Source: Tubulanus polymorphus
Lineage: Eukaryota > Nemertea > Palaeonemertea > Tubulaniformes > Tubulanidae
Direction of reading: 5' to 3'
Length of the DNA stretch: 60,000 nucleotides
Assembly (NCBI RefSeq): GCF_964204645.1
Contig: NC_134027.1
Span: 19,954,485 to 20,014,484, forward strand
A program made the translations under genes and the position numbers. How positions within the stretch are numbered: the first letter of the stretch is position 1; each line of letters starts with the position of its first letter. Shown here piece by piece: positions 9,935 through 18,324 of the stretch. Below the pieces are notes generated by a model. That model was not told where the DNA came from, made no database searches, and worked only from the letters and a program-made list of their open reading frames with translations.

Positions 9935-10535
9935 CATACGCATTAAGCAAAACCGGCCATAAATGGCCGCATGTGACACATGTTACGCATGTGACGAGAA
10001 CATGAATGCGTTCGAATTTTCTATGTTCAGTTGTTTCTATTTTACAGAATTTATAGAATGAATATATAATTATGATTAACACATGTGCATTAAGCAAAAC
10101 CGGCCATAAATGGCCGCATGTGACTGACACATGTAACGCATGTGACGAGGGACATGAATGCGTTCGAATTTTCTATGTTCAGTTGTTTCTATTTTACAGA
10201 ATTTATAGAATGAATATACAATTATGATTAGCGCATGCGTATTGATCAAAACCGGCCATAAATGGCCGCATGTGACTGACACATGTAACGCATGTGACGA
10301 GGGATATGAATGCGTTTGAATTTTCTATGTTCAGTTGTTTCTATTTTACAGAATTTATAGAATGAATATATAATTATGATTAACACATGTGCATTAAGCA
10401 AAACCGGCCATAAATGGCCGCATGTGACACATGTAACGCATGTGTTGTTTCTATTTTACAGAATTTATAGAATGAATATATAATTATGTTTAACGCATGC
10501 GCATTAAGCAAAACCGGCCACAAATGGCCGGCCGC
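9935..10535. repeat. Tandem palindromic repeats, five units of about 150 bp (E1)
   Basis: The core AACCGGCCATAAATGGCCG recurs at about 9949, 10097, 10248, 10400 and 10510. Spacing is 148-152 bp except for the last, 110 bp. Each core is an inverted repeat. Most units also carry CACATGTAACGCATGTG and a CAGTTGTTTCTATTTTACAG block. The array lies just upstream of the rightward gene set. E2 has a positional equivalent with a different palindrome. A replication origin or transcription control array is possible but unproven. Confidence 0.8.
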
Positions 10536-10670
10536 TTGTATGATTTAGATATCAAGGAATCGAAACAACTTATCAAAAGCAACGAAGAATGAAAAAGGAT
10601 GACGTTGGTCGAAGAAATGGAAGAGGATTCTAAAATATTAACCAATTTAGTAAAAAAATACGTATAATAA
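10536..10670 (+). other. Conserved leader upstream of the HNH gene
   Basis: This 130-bp stretch is nearly identical in E2 (34110-34245), more so than the repeats before it. It contains a 22-codon frame starting ATGACGTTGGTCGAAG that closes just before the HNH start in E1. One base fewer in E2 alters this frame. It may be a regulatory leader or the tail of a lost gene. Confidence 0.4.
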
Positions 10671-11474
10671 ATGGAACCAGAACAATCACAAGCTATAAAT
10701 ATAAACAATAATAGTGTAATAAATATATATCAGAAGACATGTTATAAGTGTAAAATAAATAAGCCATTTACAGAATTTAATAAACATAAAAAAACTAAAG
10801 ATGGTAAAAGTTGTTATTGCAAAACTTGTAATAAACTATATAATAAACAATATCAAGCAAATACTCCAGAAAAATCTAAAGAAAAAGATAAACAATGGAG
10901 AGAAAATAATCCCGAAAAGTGGAAAGTTTATATGAGAGAATGGAGAGAAAATCACCCAGAATATATGAGAGAATGGAGAGAAAATCACCCAGAATATATG
11001 AGAGAATGGAGGGAAAATAATAGAGAGAATATTAACAATTATCAAAATGAAAAATATCAAACAGATCTTAATTTTAGATTGAAACAATGCTTAAGATCTA
11101 GATTAACACAATTATTCAGTAAAGACAGTCACTCATACACATTATCTAATTTACTAGATTGTTCGGATGAATTCTTCAAATCATGGATAATATTTCAATT
11201 CGATGATAAAATGAATATAAATAATTATGGCAATTATTTTCATATTGATCATGTGTTACCAATATCTAAATTTGACATGAATGATGAATACAATCAGAAG
11301 TTAATATGGAATTGGAAGAATCTAAGACCTCTTGAAAAGAAAGAAAATAAAATAAAATTTAATAAAATAGATTTACAGTTATATTTGAATCAACTGGAAA
11401 AAGTAAAAAAATTTATTGAATTATGGAATTCAACACATAATGAACAATACGTTGAGTCTTTAATGAGTGGTTAA
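10671..11474 (+). CDS. HNH endonuclease with N-terminal zinc ribbon, 267 aa (E1)
   Basis: Residues about 21-60 form a four-Cys zinc ribbon (CYKCK ... CYCKTC). Residues about 75-120 are charged and contain an 11-residue repeat (REWRENHPEYM) two to three times. Residues about 185-230 carry an HNH-type nuclease signature: FHIDHVLPISKF, then NLRPLEKKEN. Such proteins cut DNA and are often carried by viruses and mobile elements; the role here could be recombination or homing. It heads the rightward gene set. The E2 copy is frameshifted. The C-terminal tail is duplicated in the left-end ORF at 8963-9235. Confidence 0.8.
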   Translation: MEPEQSQAININNNSVINIYQKTCYKCKINKPFTEFNKHKKTKDGKSCYCKTCNKLYNKQYQANTPEKSKEKDKQWRENNPEKWKVYMREWRENHPEYMREWRENHPEYMREWRENNRENINNYQNEKYQTDLNFRLKQCLRSRLTQLFSKDSHSYTLSNLLDCSDEFFKSWIIFQFDDKMNINNYGNYFHIDHVLPISKFDMNDEYNQKLIWNWKNLRPLEKKENKIKFNKIDLQLYLNQLEKVKKFIELWNSTHNEQYVESLMSG

Positions 11475-11723
11475 AGAATAATAGATTTTAAATAAAAAGT
11501 ATTTAAAAAACAATAACTTCAACTAGCTAGCGAATTCTATTATATTTTTAATATTTTCTTTTCAAAAAGAGAATACTTTATATTTTGAATAGATCCGAAT
11601 AGAAATTCTTTAAATTCAAATAGCTAGTATCAGTAGTCAATAATAGAATTCTTTAGCTTTAACTATCTAGTATCATTTGAAGAATACTTATAATACTATT
11701 CTTATTAAATTTCTCTAATATAA
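11475..11723. other. AT-rich intergenic region with CTAGTATC-type repeats
   Basis: Short blocks of the type GAATTCTTTA...AACTA..CTAGTATCA recur two to three times before the 200-aa gene, and similar blocks precede the E2 orthologue (35130-35200). They are possible promoter elements; no gene is visible. Confidence 0.4.
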
Positions 11724-12326
11724 ATGTCAAAGAAATCTAATAAGAATAATATTGATATTGAAAATACATTAGATGATTTAGGTATTAGTGATAATAAAGA
11801 TACAGTTGTTTCTAATTCTATTCAAGTTAACAACAATATAGATTATGAATACTATTTATATTGTAAGCATCATCTTGAATTATTAATTGCTGGCGGGAAA
11901 TCTAAGGAGTTTTTAAATAGAATCATTACTTTTCAAGAACTAGATGCTATGAAACCCGATCAAGTAATAAAATATTTTAAGATTTATGAAGAGTCAAGAT
12001 TAGCTAGAATAAATGATTCTATTTCTAATGGTATTGTCAAATGTTATTCAAAATTATGTAACCAGTTAATACCAATTGATGATGAAAATAAATTATATAA
12101 TGATTTGAAAAATGACTATTTAGTTATGACTGAATTACAAAAATGGGTCGGTTATGCTTCATTTCAATTAGGATCGGTTATGACATTAATTTCTACTGGC
12201 GTCATAACATTTTCGAACATCAAACCTATGGAATATAAATCAGGTAAGAACGAAACAGATGTACTACAACCAAACGTCGAAACAGAAAATGAATCAGAAC
12301 AAAAATTAACTAAAATAAATGAGTGA
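11724..12326 (+). CDS. Conserved element protein of unknown function, 200 aa (E1)
   Basis: The protein is about 95% identical to its E2 orthologue (35241-35843), so it is under constraint or recently active. It has a polar, acidic N terminus, a mixed helical middle (YYLYCKHHLELLIAGGK), and a hydrophobic stretch at about residues 142-167 (WVGYASFQLGSVMTLISTG) that could be a membrane segment. The C terminus is Glu/Asn-rich and acidic. It overlaps the next gene by 8 bases, suggesting a shared transcript. I do not recognise a family. Confidence 0.7.
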   Translation: MSKKSNKNNIDIENTLDDLGISDNKDTVVSNSIQVNNNIDYEYYLYCKHHLELLIAGGKSKEFLNRIITFQELDAMKPDQVIKYFKIYEESRLARINDSISNGIVKCYSKLCNQLIPIDDENKLYNDLKNDYLVMTELQKWVGYASFQLGSVMTLISTGVITFSNIKPMEYKSGKNETDVLQPNVETENESEQKLTKINE

Positions 12327-12714
12327 TGGAGTTAAGAAAAAGGCTAGATCCGAGAAACAAATTAAATGGGCAAGAGAATTAGGTAAAAGATCATCAGAAT
12401 TAAAAAAAGCTAAGAAAAAGAAATTAACTGATATAAATGAATCACAGAAATTATCTGATGGTGCCGTACGGCACCCACACGGTGGTATTGATTCAAATAA
12501 TAATCCATCTAATTCTTCTAATAGTGGAAGAAATAATTACTTATATATTACAATTGGGTTAATCACAATTATTATATTCTCCAGTGTAATATATAAATCA
12601 AAATTCAATTCTGATGATAAAGATGATCGGAAACTTAGTTATCCATGTACAGACAATAAACCACCAGAAAATAAATCAAATGAAAATAAATCTAAAATAT
12701 TATTAATGGATTAA
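12319..12714 (+). CDS. Small basic membrane protein, 131 aa (E1)
   Basis: The N-terminal 35 residues are strongly basic (KKKARSEKQIKWARELGKRS). A single membrane segment lies at about residues 75-95 (NYLYITIGLITIIIFSSVIY), followed by a polar tail ending KILLMD. E1 carries nine extra residues (GAVRHPHGG) from the 27-nt insert at 12460-12486; the E2 orthologue (35836-36204) lacks them. Basic tail plus one membrane anchor suggests a DNA- or membrane-associated virion protein, but this is inference. Confidence 0.65.
   Translation: MSDGVKKKARSEKQIKWARELGKRSSELKKAKKKKLTDINESQKLSDGAVRHPHGGIDSNNNPSNSSNSGRNNYLYITIGLITIIIFSSVIYKSKFNSDDKDDRKLSYPCTDNKPPENKSNENKSKILLMD
12460..12486 (+). repeat. 27-nt in-frame GC-rich insert, copy A
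   Basis: Compared with E2, E1 has an extra 27 nt here beginning GGTGCCGTACGGCACC, a perfect 16-bp palindrome. It adds GAVRHPHGG to the protein. Its G+C content is far above that of the gene around it. Copies B (12829) and C (14846) lie in other E1 genes. Confidence 0.8.
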
Positions 12715-12717
12715 AAT

Positions 12718-13833
12718 ATGATGAAAAAAGAACAATATTTAAGAGATTTATATTACAACCCAGAAAGTGAAGTTTCATATTCAAGTGTTTCGGAATTATG
12801 GGATAAAATTAAATCTGATAAAGAAAATGGTGCCGTATGGCACCCACATGGTGCCATAAAATATAGTGAATTAAAATCATGGTTACAAAATCAACCCACA
12901 TATCAAATTCATAAAAAGATGGATAAAAAATATTTAACAAGAAAAGTAATGGTTTCATATATTGACCAACAATGGCAAGCTGATTTAATTGATATGAAAA
13001 ACTTAGAAGAATATAACAAAGGATATTTCTGGATACTAAATGTTATAGATATATTCAGTAGATACGCATGGAGTATCCCGATTAAAAATAAAACTGGTAT
13101 AGAAGTTACAAATTCTTTCAAATTAATATTTAAAGAAGCTATCCCAGATAAAATACAATTTGATGAAGGTAAGGAATTTTATAACAAACATTTTAAAAAA
13201 CTATTATCTGATAACGATGTAGATTATTTTTCAACACACTCAGATAAAAAAGCATCTATTATAGAAAGATTTAATAAAACATTGAAAACTAGAATGTGGA
13301 AATATTTCACCGCTAATGAAACATATAAATATATCGATGTGTTAGATGATTTAGTTAAAGGTTATAATAATTCTAAACATAGTTCTATAAATATGAAACC
13401 TATACAAGCTAGAAAAGAAGAAAATTCAGAAATAGTTTGGAATAATTTATATGGAGCATTTGCTACACATGATTTTGGAGAACCTAAATTTAAAATAGGA
13501 CAACATGTTAGAATTTCTAAATATCGAAAAACATTTTATAAAGGTTATACCCCTAATTTTACTGAAGAAATATTTAAAATTAAAAAGATAATATTAACTA
13601 AACCATTTGTTTATAAATTGTTTGATTTAAAAGATGAAGAAATATTAGGTTATTTTTATGAACAAGAATTATCATTAGTACCAAATCCAGATGAAATAGA
13701 ATACAAAATAGAAAAGGTATTAAAAACTAAAACATTACGCGGTAAGAAATATTCTCTGGTGAAATATAAAGGATATGATGATAAATTTAATGAATGGATT
13801 TTATCTAGTAAAATTAAAAGAATAAATGAATAA
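12718..13833 (+). CDS. Retroviral-type integrase with C-terminal chromodomain, 371 aa (E1)
   Basis: It catalyses insertion of element DNA into the host genome, producing the 6-bp duplications. The rve core shows the DDE triad: Asp about 88 (QWQADLIDM), Asp about 149 (IQFDEGKEF) and Glu about 183 (SIIERFNKT), with 33 residues between the last two. The C-terminal 55 residues form a chromodomain (YSLVKYKGYDDKFNEWI), which may direct integration to chromatin. The start ATG is doubled (ATGATG); either is possible. The gene follows the 131-aa gene by 3 bp and overlaps the ATPase by 8 bp. E1 has nine extra codons (NGAVWHPHG region) relative to E2. Confidence 0.93.
   Translation: MMKKEQYLRDLYYNPESEVSYSSVSELWDKIKSDKENGAVWHPHGAIKYSELKSWLQNQPTYQIHKKMDKKYLTRKVMVSYIDQQWQADLIDMKNLEEYNKGYFWILNVIDIFSRYAWSIPIKNKTGIEVTNSFKLIFKEAIPDKIQFDEGKEFYNKHFKKLLSDNDVDYFSTHSDKKASIIERFNKTLKTRMWKYFTANETYKYIDVLDDLVKGYNNSKHSSINMKPIQARKEENSEIVWNNLYGAFATHDFGEPKFKIGQHVRISKYRKTFYKGYTPNFTEEIFKIKKIILTKPFVYKLFDLKDEEILGYFYEQELSLVPNPDEIEYKIEKVLKTKTLRGKKYSLVKYKGYDDKFNEWILSSKIKRINE
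12829..12855 (+). repeat. 27-nt in-frame GC-rich insert, copy B
   Basis: This copy begins GGTGCCGTATGGCACC inside the integrase N-terminal region and adds nine codons relative to E2. The end GGCACCCACATGGTGCC can also pair with itself. It encodes GAVWHPHGA. Confidence 0.8.
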
Positions 13834-14440
13834 AGATTTGTTTATATTTGAACCACATAATATGTTAGTTACTGGAGTTACAAATTGTGGTAAAACACAC
13901 TTCATATTATATTTATTAGAAACTATTTATAAAAATCATTTTGATAATATAATATCATTCTGCCCAACTTATGAAATGAATGAAACGTATAATAGAGATA
14001 TAGTTTTTAAAGATAAAAAGTTTATTATATTAAATTCTAAAACAGTAAAAGAAAATTTAGATAATTGTATAAAAATTGCATTAGATATTTATAAAGGATC
14101 TAATACATTATTTATTATCGATGATTGCGCAAATTTACATGATTCAAAAGTTAGAGAAAGTGAGTTATGTTATTTAGCTTTCTCTGGTAGACATTTTGGG
14201 ATAACAACATGGGTTTTAAATCAGAAATATAATTCAATTGTGAAAGATTTTAGAGAGAATATAAGATTTCTAGTTTTATTCTACAACAAAGATAGAAAAT
14301 CTATGCAACAATCATTGGAAGAAAATCAAATTATACCTACTGAAAAACATGATGAATATATGAATAAATTAAGAAATAATAAAGGTTCCAAATTACTTAT
14401 GAGATTACAATTTCCATATGAATATAAATTTATAAAATAA
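13826..14440 (+). CDS. Genome-packaging ATPase (A32/FtsK-HerA type), 204 aa (E1)
   Basis: It would power DNA translocation into the capsid. Walker A is GVTNCGKT at residues 17-24 and Walker B is the hydrophobic TLFIIDD at about 92-98. A further SGRHFGITTWVLNQ motif resembles the sensor region of the A32-like ATPases of Polintons, adenovirus-like and giant viruses. The start overlaps the end of the integrase gene by 8 bases. It is the last rightward gene and converges on the leftward cluster. The E2 copy has lost residues 1-30 including Walker A. Confidence 0.9.
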   Translation: MNKDLFIFEPHNMLVTGVTNCGKTHFILYLLETIYKNHFDNIISFCPTYEMNETYNRDIVFKDKKFIILNSKTVKENLDNCIKIALDIYKGSNTLFIIDDCANLHDSKVRESELCYLAFSGRHFGITTWVLNQKYNSIVKDFRENIRFLVLFYNKDRKSMQQSLEENQIIPTEKHDEYMNKLRNNKGSKLLMRLQFPYEYKFIK

Positions 14441-14560
14441 CTATTTGTATACCTATGTATTAGATACCCTAATAACTTATACCCCATTAGATACCCTAAT
14501 ACCTGAAACCCTAATACCTGATACCCTATTAGATACCTTAAATACTTAAAACCCCCTTTT
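14441..14560. repeat. ATACCCTAATACC repeat between convergent genes (E1)
   Basis: Between the stop codons of the ATPase and the leftward zinc-finger gene lie about eight degenerate units of GATACCCTAATACCT / TTAGATACCC. The same type of array sits at this position in E2. It may act as a bidirectional transcription stop or spacer. Confidence 0.7.
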
Positions 14561-14626
14561 TTATTTACTATTACTTTATACAATTTTCAACTAATATTAT
14601 TATTTTAGTTAAATATAATTAATATC

Positions 14627-15529
14627 TTAATCACTTTCACTATTATATCCTAACAATTTTCTCAAATTATCTACCGAATTTTCTTTTTCAAATTCTTCAT
14701 TATTTTTATACTCATTCTTCATCTTTTTTACCGCATCATCAATAGTTGTTTCATTTTTAAACTTATTCATCCAATCAAATTTATTATTATTTTCTACTTT
14801 AAGTTTTATAGAATCTTTATTATCAATATGCTTATCTGTAACTATATCACCATGTGGGCGTATGGCGGCACCATTTTCATTATCATCTTTATTAGTGTTT
14901 GCTCCTAATATTTCATTTACAATATTTGATCCTAATATTTCATTAGCATCGGTTAAATCTAATTCATCTCTATTAGGTGTTGCTAATAAAAAATCTTCAT
15001 ATAATTCTTTACCATTTACTTTTTGATTTGAAACAAACTTCGTAACATATCTAAATGGGTGTTCTATAAATTATCTTAAACCAACACGTTCTATAACATT
15101 AGTAATATGTGAATTTGTATTCATATGTTTATTCCAATTTGATGGAGCGTTTGAAAATTCACCATTACAATAACCACAATAATTTCTATTTTCACTAACA
15201 TCTAATATTATTGCATTATTAGATGTAGTAGGTATTACATTATTAGATGTAGTAGGTATTACTGTAGTAGGTATTACAGATGTAGTAGTAGGTATTACAG
15301 ATGTAGTAGTAGGTATTACAGGTGTAGTAGGTATTACATTATTATCAATTACACTATTATCAACAACACCACTTTTATTATTATCGATTTCTATCAGTTT
15401 AGTTTTATAATTTTTAAAAATAGGATCAAATATCAAAGCTATATTACAAGGTATTACATAATATAAACCATCATTATTTTCATGTGTATCGATGTATGGA
15501 ATATGTTTATATACTTTACCTCCTTCCAT
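14627..15529 (-). pseudogene. Zinc-finger protein with VIPTT repeats, one premature stop (E1)
   Basis: The reading frame of 301 codons is intact except for a TAA at 15071-15073 where E2 has a Glu codon (GLRE in E2). Before the stop the protein has about 45 N-terminal residues, a run of VIPTT repeats, and one C2H2-like finger (YCGYCNGEF ... HMNTNSH). The downstream half is polar. E1 has more VIPTT units than E2 and the insert copy C at 14846-14872. The finger resembles those in PolB of this family. The function is unknown; it is the last gene of the leftward cluster. Confidence 0.8.
14846..14872 (-). repeat. 27-nt GC-rich insert, copy C
   Basis: On the minus strand this reads GGTGCCGCCATACGCCCACA followed by TGGTGAT and encodes GAAIRPHGD, in frame. 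It is more diverged than copies A and B. The surrounding about 70 nt are absent from E2, so here the exact insert ends are inferred by comparison with A and B. Confidence 0.65.
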
Positions 15530-15561
15530 TTATTATATATATTTTTATTAAAGTTAAAATT

Positions 15562-16809
15562 TTAATACATAACACTATCTAATTGTGAATTTACAATATT
15601 TAATTGCGCGTCAGATATAATATAAATGTGCATTTTAAAATTTTTGATTCCTTTATTCTTTGTCATGAATAATTGTATTCCATCTTTAGTGTTCTGTAGT
15701 TTTTTTCCAGAACCATGTAATGAATTATCTTCAGTTGTTCTAAAATCTAACCATAATGCATATTTATTACCGGTATAATAATCAATTTGATTAATATTAC
15801 AATCTTCAGATGATTTTATTTTTTCATTCATAAAATGTTTTTTAATTTCTACCCATTGATCAATCATTCTCATTCCTTGACAGAATATTTTATTCGCTAT
15901 TCCTTCGATAGTTATTTCTACTTTTGTTATTTCAGGATTATAATAATTATCAAAATTTATTGCACCATTAGTATACGTTCCAATGGTAAAAAATATTAAT
16001 ATACCTTTAATAGATCTTCTAGGAAAGTTAATATTCTCATTAATTATTTCATCATTTGCATTAATAGTTACAGTTTTAAATTTATCAATATAATCATATA
16101 ATAATGAAAACCCTTGATTGTATTGAGTTTGAATTATACTTGAAATATTTTCATCAGTTACTGTATCATATTCTAAACATATATTCGATAATTTATAACT
16201 CATATCTTTATTAACGCTAGATAATACAATTTCATTTACAGGAGCAAATGTTATCTCAAATATAATATCTTCTTGAATTGCGTATTTATATAAAGGTGCA
16301 TTATTATTTATCAATTCAAAGTCTAATGGAATTTTATATTTGCTTCCATATATACTTTTTATCAATTTATCTACATCATTAGTTAATATTGCGCTATTAG
16401 CTTCTGATCTTAATTTATTTTGGTTTTCTGATTGAATTCCTTGAAATATCATATTATTTCTATTTTCTTTAGTTAACCATAAATCTTTATAATGTGAAAA
16501 TAAATTATAATCATCTAATGAGAAAACTGTTTCTGGACCAATCTTTATTGTTAACTTTTTAATCAAATATCTTCCAACATTATCAACGACATAATTATTA
16601 TTATTACCGATTACTTTTATATCAGCCGATAAATAAATACTATTTGGAACATAAAAAGTATTTTGTGTTAATCGAGGGATTCTAACGTATAAAGTTTCAT
16701 CGGGATTAATATTTGAAGGGTTATGAGTAATTATATGATGTGATCTTTCTGCTTTAATAGCATTAGATATTCTAGAAATCTTAGAAGGACTTATATAACT
16801 TCCACTCAT
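15562..16809 (-). CDS. Major capsid protein (double jelly-roll type), 415 aa (E1)
   Basis: This is the predicted main shell protein. Its size, Asn/Ile-rich beta-strand composition and segments such as NPDETLYVRIPRLTQNTFYV, KKLTIKIGPETVFSLDDY and ALWLDFRTTEDNSLHGSG match what is known of Polinton major capsid proteins. It lies in the leftward structural cluster, after the coiled-coil membrane protein. The start is preceded by the T-run/AAATAAATG motif. The E2 copy is frameshifted and lacks six residues (NLFSHY region). The assignment rests on context and remembered family resemblance, not on a search. Confidence 0.8.
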   Translation of the reverse strand: MSGSYISPSKISRISNAIKAERSHHIITHNPSNINPDETLYVRIPRLTQNTFYVPNSIYLSADIKVIGNNNNYVVDNVGRYLIKKLTIKIGPETVFSLDDYNLFSHYKDLWLTKENRNNMIFQGIQSENQNKLRSEANSAILTNDVDKLIKSIYGSKYKIPLDFELINNNAPLYKYAIQEDIIFEITFAPVNEIVLSSVNKDMSYKLSNICLEYDTVTDENISSIIQTQYNQGFSLLYDYIDKFKTVTINANDEIINENINFPRRSIKGILIFFTIGTYTNGAINFDNYYNPEITKVEITIEGIANKIFCQGMRMIDQWVEIKKHFMNEKIKSSEDCNINQIDYYTGNKYALWLDFRTTEDNSLHGSGKKLQNTKDGIQLFMTKNKGIKNFKMHIYIISDAQLNIVNSQLDSVMY

Positions 16810-16830
16810 TTATTTAACAAAAAAATTAAT
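16807..16830 (-). promoter_or_regulatory. T-run + AAATAAATG start motif before the capsid gene
   Basis: On the minus strand: TTTTTTTGTTAAATAAATG. Nearly the same string precedes four other leftward genes. It resembles poxvirus late promoters (T-rich tract, short spacer, TAAAT at the start). Confidence 0.5.
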
Positions 16831-16833
16831 TAT

Positions 16834-18324
16834 TTATTTTTTGATATCATGGTTTACTTGATATTTTTTGATTATGTTTACTAAACCAAAAATAATAGCA
16901 CTTACAACTGTAATTAAAAATAAAATAATATGTTCAGCAGCAAAGTTAATAATGTTTCCTGCAGATTTCAATATAAAACCAACAGTTGATGCAATAACTC
17001 CTGGTAATGCTGCAGCAGATTTTTTAGATAGTTCCCATAAATATTTTGCTAATTTCTTTAAACCATCCTTAACTTTATCTTGTATAGAATTATTACCGGG
17101 AGGTTTATCTGGTTTATTGGGAGTGGGAGTAGGAGTAGATTTCAAAGCATTTGATATTGCTAAACCAATTGTTGTAAATAACATAGTTACAGCTGTTAGA
17201 ATTGAAAGAACTGTTATTCCTTCAAACTTAAATAATAATTTTATTCTATCTTTTAGTGATATGTCAGAATTTGGTTTTAGTATTAACTCTTTAACAACAA
17301 CTTTTAATCTATTAATACAATAATCATATGATTTTAATAATAATTTCATTTTTTCTTTCTGAAATTCTATGTTATATTCTAAATCATCAATTTCTTTTTC
17401 TAAATATGCATTTCTTTTTTTAAATTCAATTTCTTCAATAACTTTAAATTCTCTATCTAATTTTAATTGTTCTAATTCTTTTCTGGTGTCAAATAATTTA
17501 TTTTCTAAAGGTTTAATTTTATTATATCTAATATGTTTTTCGCGAGCAATTTTATCGGCATCATTTCGTATACTTATTATTTCTCTAATTGTTTTTTTAG
17601 AAAACATACTTAAAGCTTCTATTTTTTTATCTGTTGCATCAAGTAATCCATTCGGTAAAAGTTTTTCAGTTTGAACTTCAGTGTTTGATTTAAGTTTACT
17701 AGTTTTGGAAGTTTTATTCTGTTCAGAAGTTGTTTCTGTTTCTGGATTATCTTTGATTGTTTCAAATAATTTATTAATTCTTTGTTTAAATACTCTTTCA
17801 TTTTTAATAATTTCTTCTTGTGTTGCATCTTCTATTTCATTACTATTACTTATTCTTTTAATTCTAGATAGTAATGAGTCAGACTTAAGCAAAGTTGATT
17901 TTGCTAATATTTTTTCTCCTTTTTTATAAGAGATATCAATATAATAATCATCTTTCAAATGATAATAATATTCACCATCTAAAGCTTTTAATTCTTTTAC
18001 TAAAAGTCTGGCGCCTCTGGTATTTATATTATATCCAGAATCTTTAAATACATGTTGAAAATCATACATAAATTCAATATTTTCTAAATTTTGTCTTGAT
18101 AAACCTTGATTTTCATTTTCAGGATTTATTCTCGATCTAGTTCTTCTATCAAATTCATCTGTTGATGGGGCTTTAGAACCACTATCTGCTAAATTAGAAT
18201 TATATGCTGATTCATCATCATTATCAATATTAGTTTCTGCATCATTATAATCATCATCAATATATCCTTCATTATTATTTCCCATTTCTCCCATTTCATA
18301 ATCTTCTCCACCTTCTACATCCAT
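16834..18324 (-). CDS. Coiled-coil membrane protein, 496 aa (E1)
   Basis: The N-terminal 70 residues are acidic and Asn-rich. A central region (about 240-345) is a long predicted coiled coil rich in Lys/Glu/Leu. Two or three membrane segments lie near the C terminus (ILTAVTMLFTTIGLAISNAL; GVIASTVGFIL; IILFLITVVSAIIFGLVNII), separated by a TPTPTPNKPDKPPG linker. It lies between the capsid gene and the 477-codon gene, whose 3' end overlaps it by 29 bases. It is probably a virion membrane or assembly protein. The E2 orthologue has one frameshift. I know no defined family name. Confidence 0.7.
   Translation of the reverse strand: MDVEGGEDYEMGEMGNNNEGYIDDDYNDAETNIDNDDESAYNSNLADSGSKAPSTDEFDRRTRSRINPENENQGLSRQNLENIEFMYDFQHVFKDSGYNINTRGARLLVKELKALDGEYYYHLKDDYYIDISYKKGEKILAKSTLLKSDSLLSRIKRISNSNEIEDATQEEIIKNERVFKQRINKLFETIKDNPETETTSEQNKTSKTSKLKSNTEVQTEKLLPNGLLDATDKKIEALSMFSKKTIREIISIRNDADKIAREKHIRYNKIKPLENKLFDTRKELEQLKLDREFKVIEEIEFKKRNAYLEKEIDDLEYNIEFQKEKMKLLLKSYDYCINRLKVVVKELILKPNSDISLKDRIKLLFKFEGITVLSILTAVTMLFTTIGLAISNALKSTPTPTPNKPDKPPGNNSIQDKVKDGLKKLAKYLWELSKKSAAALPGVIASTVGFILKSAGNIINFAAEHIILFLITVVSAIIFGLVNIIKKYQVNHDIKK

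Noticed and set aside
9783-10282. Minus-strand open frames with repeated CGHLWPVL phrases
   Set aside because: They arise from the palindromic tandem array; no equivalent frame exists in the E2 array.
10836-11087. Minus-strand frame with repeated FSHIFWVIFSP
   Set aside because: It is the opposite strand of the HNH protein's 11-residue repeat.
14441-14560. Possible host telomere fragment or CRISPR-like array
   Set aside because: Units are degenerate and short, have no spacers, and stay at a fixed place in both elements, so this is an element feature, not a telomere or CRISPR.
16868-17929. Plus-strand open frames across the coiled-coil gene of E1, and their equivalents in E2 (39944-40408, 40785-41009)
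   Set aside because: They mirror a well-supported minus-strand gene, show no motifs of their own, and change only where the minus-strand gene changes.
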